DNA from: Planktothrix sp. UBA8402
GTDB lineage: Bacteria; Cyanobacteriota; Cyanobacteriia; Cyanobacteriales; Microcoleaceae
Reading direction: 5' to 3'
Length of the DNA: 7,291 nt
NCBI GenBank assembly: GCA_003456035.1
Contig: DMPJ01000275.1
Coordinates: 195 to 7,485, forward strand
The notes below the pieces were generated by a model that was given only the letters and a program-made list of their open reading frames with translations, was not told the origin of the DNA and ran no database searches. The stretch's first letter is position 1. Every line of letters starts with the position of its first letter. Below are positions 6,070 through 7,291 of the stretch, piece after piece. The position numbers were made by a program, and so were the translations under genes.

Positions 6070-6792
6070 ATGAACCAAGATTACAATACACCCAATTATA
6101 CCCGCAGACATTTATTGCAATATGGTGTTTGCATTGTGGGAACAGCCTTATTAACGGCTGGAATTACAACGAAAGTTTTAGACGGAGAAAAAAAGAAAAC
6201 TCTCGGAGAAACTTCCAGTTGTGAACCTCCAGAAATCACCCCAGAAAAAGCCTTAGAAACCTTAATGTTAGGAAATCAACGGTTTATGGAACATAAACAG
6301 AAACATCCTAACCAAAATCGGGAACGGATGAAAGAAGTTACCGCAGGTCAAAAACCTTTTGCCGCTATTTTAGGGTGTGCTGACTCCAGAGTACCAACCG
6401 AGATTATTTTTGATCAAGGTTTAGGGGATATTTTTGTAGTTCGTAATGCGGGAAATATTGTTACCACCGAAGAAATGGGTAGTCTTGAATTTGGAGTTTT
6501 AGAATTAGGAATTAAAACAATTATGATTCTAGGTCATCAAAAATGTGGCGCCATTAAAGCGACCCTGGAAGGAAATGCGGTTCCCGGTCAAATTGGCAGT
6601 ATTATTGATGCCATTAAACCTGCCATCAAAGGTAAACCCACTTGGGAAGAAGCAGTGATTGCTAATGTCAAACTGGAACTAAAACGGTTAAATTCTTCTC
6701 CGGTTATTTCTAAATTAATTGCTGATGAAAAATTAAAAGTTGTCGGTGGTTTTTATGAATTAGAGACCGGAGAAGTCAAGATAATTGCCTAA
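6070..6792 (+). CDS. Beta-carbonic anhydrase, second tandem copy, Tat-type N-terminus
   Basis: This 240-residue paralogue of the preceding gene product has the same complete zinc site: Cys103, Asp105/Arg107 in CADSR, and His156/Cys159 in HQKC. The two align without gaps from TPE to the C-terminal Ala (about 67% identity over 184 residues), so they arose by tandem duplication. The N-terminus has a twin-arginine motif TRRHLLQY (11-18) and a hydrophobic stretch to about residue 32. Unlike the first copy it has no AxA cleavage site; a charged linker (GEKKKTLGE) follows instead, and the Cys at 21 is not in a good lipobox. It may stay anchored in the membrane through an uncleaved signal, with the catalytic domain on the lumenal or periplasmic side. 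AGG at 6058-6060 serves as a ribosome binding site. It lies 103 bases after the first copy and 202 before ndhD, in the same direction. Confidence 0.92.
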   Translation: MNQDYNTPNYTRRHLLQYGVCIVGTALLTAGITTKVLDGEKKKTLGETSSCEPPEITPEKALETLMLGNQRFMEHKQKHPNQNRERMKEVTAGQKPFAAILGCADSRVPTEIIFDQGLGDIFVVRNAGNIVTTEEMGSLEFGVLELGIKTIMILGHQKCGAIKATLEGNAVPGQIGSIIDAIKPAIKGKPTWEEAVIANVKLELKRLNSSPVISKLIADEKLKVVGGFYELETGEVKIIA

Positions 6793-6803
6793 AATTTTTG
6801 TGA

Positions 6804-6857
6804 AAATAGAAATTTCATCCCAAAAATTACTGAGAGTGTAATAAATAATTTCTATTT
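6804..6857 (+). repeat. Nested inverted repeat after second carbonic anhydrase
   Basis: AAATAGAAATT (6804-6814) and AATTTCTATTT (6847-6857) are perfect 11-base inverted arms. Inside them is a smaller ATTAC/GTAAT stem with a 7-base loop (6826-6842). It begins 11 bases after the stop codon. The arms are almost entirely A/T, so chance is a real possibility, and no T-run terminator tail follows. Confidence 0.4.
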
Positions 6858-6863
6858 CCATTA

Positions 6864-6931
6864 TCCAAACTTTAAATATTAGAATTTTACCTTTTTTAAA
6901 TCCTGGTAAGTTATGATTAATAAAGTTTGGA
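6864..6931 (+). repeat. Second nested inverted repeat upstream of ndhD
   Basis: TCCAAACTTTA (6864-6874) and TAAAGTTTGGA (6921-6931) are perfect 11-base inverted arms enclosing 46 bases, with an inner TTACC/GGTAA stem (6887-6891, 6905-6909). It ends 63 bases before the ndhD ATG and follows the previous inverted repeat by six bases. Confidence 0.45.
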
Positions 6932-6994
6932 AACTAAATTTTTGGTTAACTTAAATATCCCTGAGATTACCCCTGATATTAAAACCCTAAACCT

Positions 6995-7291
6995 ATGTTG
7001 AGCGCTTTAATTATTATTCCAGTTTTGGCAGTTTTATTAATTGGACTCTTGCCCAAACAATTCTCGGCTTCTCAAGTTCGTTCCATTGCTTTAGCTATAA
7101 CAGGTGTGATTTTAATTTGGACAATAAAACTCACCTTTGATTTTGATTTAACTAATCCTAATTTCCAATTGCAAGAATATTTAGCTTGGATTCCCCAATT
7201 AGGACTATCCTATAGTTTAGGAATAGATGGTTTATCCTTTCCGTTAATTGCTTTAAGCGGGGTTTTAACCTTGATTGTCATTGCCAGCAGT
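6995..7291 (+). CDS. ndhD3: NDH-1 subunit NdhD (NdhD3-like), N-terminal part
   Basis: The window ends inside this gene, leaving 99 codons. NdhD is a proton-pumping antiporter-like subunit (NuoM/ND4 family) next to NdhF in the membrane arm of NDH-1. The protein starts MLSALIIIPVLAVLLIGLLP, a first membrane helix, then a second helix around RSIALAITGVILIWTI. It continues with the WIPQLGLSYSLGIDGLSFPLI block, in which the LGIDGLS motif is diagnostic of the NdhD/NuoM family. Its position after an NdhF3-type gene points to the D3 paralogue, although D4 cannot be excluded from this part alone. No clear Shine-Dalgarno precedes the ATG. It is on the ndhF3 strand but separated by the carbonic anhydrase pair, so it may share the ndhF3 transcript. 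cupA would be expected further right. Confidence 0.85.
   Translation, partial: MLSALIIIPVLAVLLIGLLPKQFSASQVRSIALAITGVILIWTIKLTFDFDLTNPNFQLQEYLAWIPQLGLSYSLGIDGLSFPLIALSGVLTLIVIASS

Noticed and set aside
6793..6994. A terminator after the second anhydrase separating ndhD from the upstream genes
   Set aside because: The inverted repeats here are A/T-rich with long loops and no T-run after a GC-rich stem, so a standard intrinsic terminator is not supported.

Overview
The window looks like AT-rich chromosomal DNA from a filamentous cyanobacterium of the Planktothrix/Oscillatoria kind. The clade is inferred from protein flavour and base composition, not searched. The clearest marker is an NdhF3-type subunit of the CO2-uptake NDH-1 complex, a cyanobacterial speciality, followed further along the same strand by the start of an NdhD subunit.

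Left part (1-2962). A membrane-anchored alpha/beta hydrolase gene (+ strand) runs intact to about base 840 and then breaks off exactly where its catalytic histidine should be. It abuts, tail to tail, a 23-codon stub on the - strand whose start lies just after a DNA methyltransferase gene. The simplest reading is that a methyltransferase/restriction-enzyme cassette sat next to the hydrolase gene and a deletion removed both 3' ends, leaving a solitary methyltransferase. Upstream of the methyltransferase on the same strand is an intact glutathione S-transferase-like gene.

Centre (2963-3346). A 384-base divergent intergenic region carries a plausible control region for the ndh genes: a perfect inverted repeat ATAAGT-AAA-ACTTAT with LysR-type T-N11-A geometry, a sigma70-like promoter, and two inverted repeats in the presumed leader.

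Right part (3347-7291). ndhF3, two tandem beta-carbonic anhydrase genes with Tat-type N-termini, and the first 99 codons of ndhD all lie on the + strand. In the usual layout ndhF3 is followed directly by ndhD3 and cupA; here two predicted exported carbonic anhydrases sit between ndhF3 and ndhD3. Because the NDH-1MS/CupA complex hydrates CO2 using photosynthetic electron flow, these enzymes probably act in the same inorganic-carbon pathway, at the lumenal or periplasmic face of the membrane. The spacers between these genes contain inverted repeats with nested smaller stems. cupA itself, if present, would lie beyond the right edge.
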